Assembly (NCBI GenBank): GCA_036517115.1
Contig: DATDYB010000006.1
Location: 1 to 35,664 of the forward strand
Length of the DNA stretch: 35,664 nt
Direction: 5' to 3'
DNA from: DATDYB01 sp036517115
GTDB taxonomy: Bacteria; Patescibacteriota; Minisyncoccia; Phycocordibacterales; PALSA-1337
Below are positions 34,932 to 35,664 of this stretch, in pieces (position 1 is the stretch's first letter; each line of letters opens with the position of its first letter). The notes below the pieces were generated by a model. That model did no database searches and was not told the DNA's origin. It saw only the letters and a program-made list of their open reading frames with translations. The translations under genes were made by a program, and so were the position numbers.

Positions 34932-35612
34932 TTAAATCGTCCAGTTATCTTTTGCAATTCCCCTAAGTTTGTAGCTACCATTTTCATTGTCAAAAACTAA
35001 ATAGAGGGTCGTCCAATCAATACCTGCATATTCGGGATTAAAACCGGGAAAGTGAAACGCTATGTATGTCCGCCCGTTTGCGTCTTTTTCAATGGTGTTG
35101 ACTGAATTACCGCCGCCAAGTTTTTTATTTATCGCGATATTCGGAGCCTTCAAGTAATCAAGGGTACCGGAGTAAATATACTTAGTTAAAAATTCCGCTC
35201 GGGTAACATCTATCGGATCTCCCTTTCCGTCTGTATAGCCCCATAAATATATTTTTATATCCTTGGGAATTTCCGAAACATCACTCTTTGGAATATTATG
35301 AATAAAACTCATACTCGGACTGTTATTGAGGCTTAATCCGTCCACACTTACCAATCCTTCTAACTTCTGATAATCTCGAGCTGTCAGAGCCTTAATAACT
35401 TCCCGCGCAGCAAGTATAACCTTCTCTTCGCTGGTGAGAGCTTCAGTAAAAGGGATGAATTTGAAAGTTGATCGAATTTTTAACAACTCCTCATCATCTT
35501 TGTTTGGACCATAGGTGAGTGTGAACCGTGAATACAAAAACTCATCCCCGCGTCGGTAGAGCCATGATCTGGTACGAAAGTAATATCCGCACATAATGAA
35601 GTAGATATCCAT
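34932..35612 (-). CDS. Orphan protein, 226 aa, start uncertain
   Basis: No family is recognised. Residues 43-56 (ELLKIRSTFKFIPFT) look like the end of the YP-type domain found in the neighbour's family. The N-terminal 35 residues look unlike a normal start, and another frame reads DYLKEHLHLVTSFARSVNG up to the junction near 35610, so a frameshift or assembly error near 35560-35612 may split a longer protein. The C-terminal half is a globular alpha/beta domain. It lies 9 nt before the anchored protein gene. Confidence 0.55.
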   Translation of the reverse strand: MDIYFIMCGYYFRTRSWLYRRGDEFLYSRFTLTYGPNKDDEELLKIRSTFKFIPFTEALTSEEKVILAAREVIKALTARDYQKLEGLVSVDGLSLNNSPSMSFIHNIPKSDVSEIPKDIKIYLWGYTDGKGDPIDVTRAEFLTKYIYSGTLDYLKAPNIAINKKLGGGNSVNTIEKDANGRTYIAFHFPGFNPEYAGIDWTTLYLVFDNENGSYKLRGIAKDNWTI

Positions 35613-35664
35613 TCACCGACCGTGCAAATGACGTGACGAGATGCAGATGCTCCTTCAGGTAATC

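Overview
The window looks like a chromosomal segment of a Candidate Phyla Radiation (Patescibacteria, probably Parcubacteria-like) genome. Three things point there: the spc-type ribosomal protein cluster has no L30 gene between S5 and L15, most other genes are small orphans, and several small proteins (RNHCP, coiled-coil, HTH plus LAGLIDADG-like) are of kinds I associate with that group. The assignment is an inference from gene content; no 16S gene is present.

Layout. 1-130 is the end of an IS30-type element, a second copy of the one at 12225-13297. 166-1905 is a three-gene + strand set (two orphans and a CheY-like receiver). 1951-5630 holds four tRNA genes (Gly-UCC, Pro-UGG, Gly-GCC, Arg-UCG), a LAGLIDADG-like HTH protein, an RNHCP protein, a YraN-like nuclease, a methyltransferase and parS-like palindromes. 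Three of the four tRNAs are followed by a remarkable array: an inverted copy of their own 3' end interrupted by a 25-nt hairpin, then a central hairpin, then GTA-triloop hairpins fused to the T-arm sequence of that same tRNA. 5691-8641 carries the CCA-adding enzyme (which acts on tRNA 3' ends) and a TrmB-like regulator. 8630-12240 is a gene-poor, hairpin-rich island with two divergent consensus promoters, long structured transcripts and several roughly 50-residue ORFs; it ends at the intact IS30 copy.

13345-17887 contains a protein with three GspF-like domains and no membrane segments, an alpha/beta hydrolase, a cardiolipin synthase-like phospholipase D and the infC-rpmI-rplT operon. 17985-24803 contains a beta-CASP nuclease, a membrane protein, a good 6S RNA candidate, a MOSC protein, a PQ-loop-like membrane protein, ndk, map and adk. 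25382-34255 is the ribosomal protein cluster on the minus strand, read rpsS, rplV, rpsC, rplP, rpmC, rpsQ, rplN, rplX, rplE, [insert], rpsN, rpsH, rplF, rplR, rpsE, rplO, secY. The insert between rplE and rpsN is a separate operon of unknown genes behind a textbook SAM-I riboswitch and is bounded by terminators; rpsN then has its own TTGACA promoter. The cluster starts at rpsS with its own promoter and an attenuator-like hairpin; rplB and other upstream S10 genes are not here. 34416-35612 has two orphan envelope-type proteins.

Transcription signals are unusually readable. Many genes have a TATACT-like -10 box 6-7 nt before the start codon, implying leaderless mRNAs, while others have a Shine-Dalgarno sequence.
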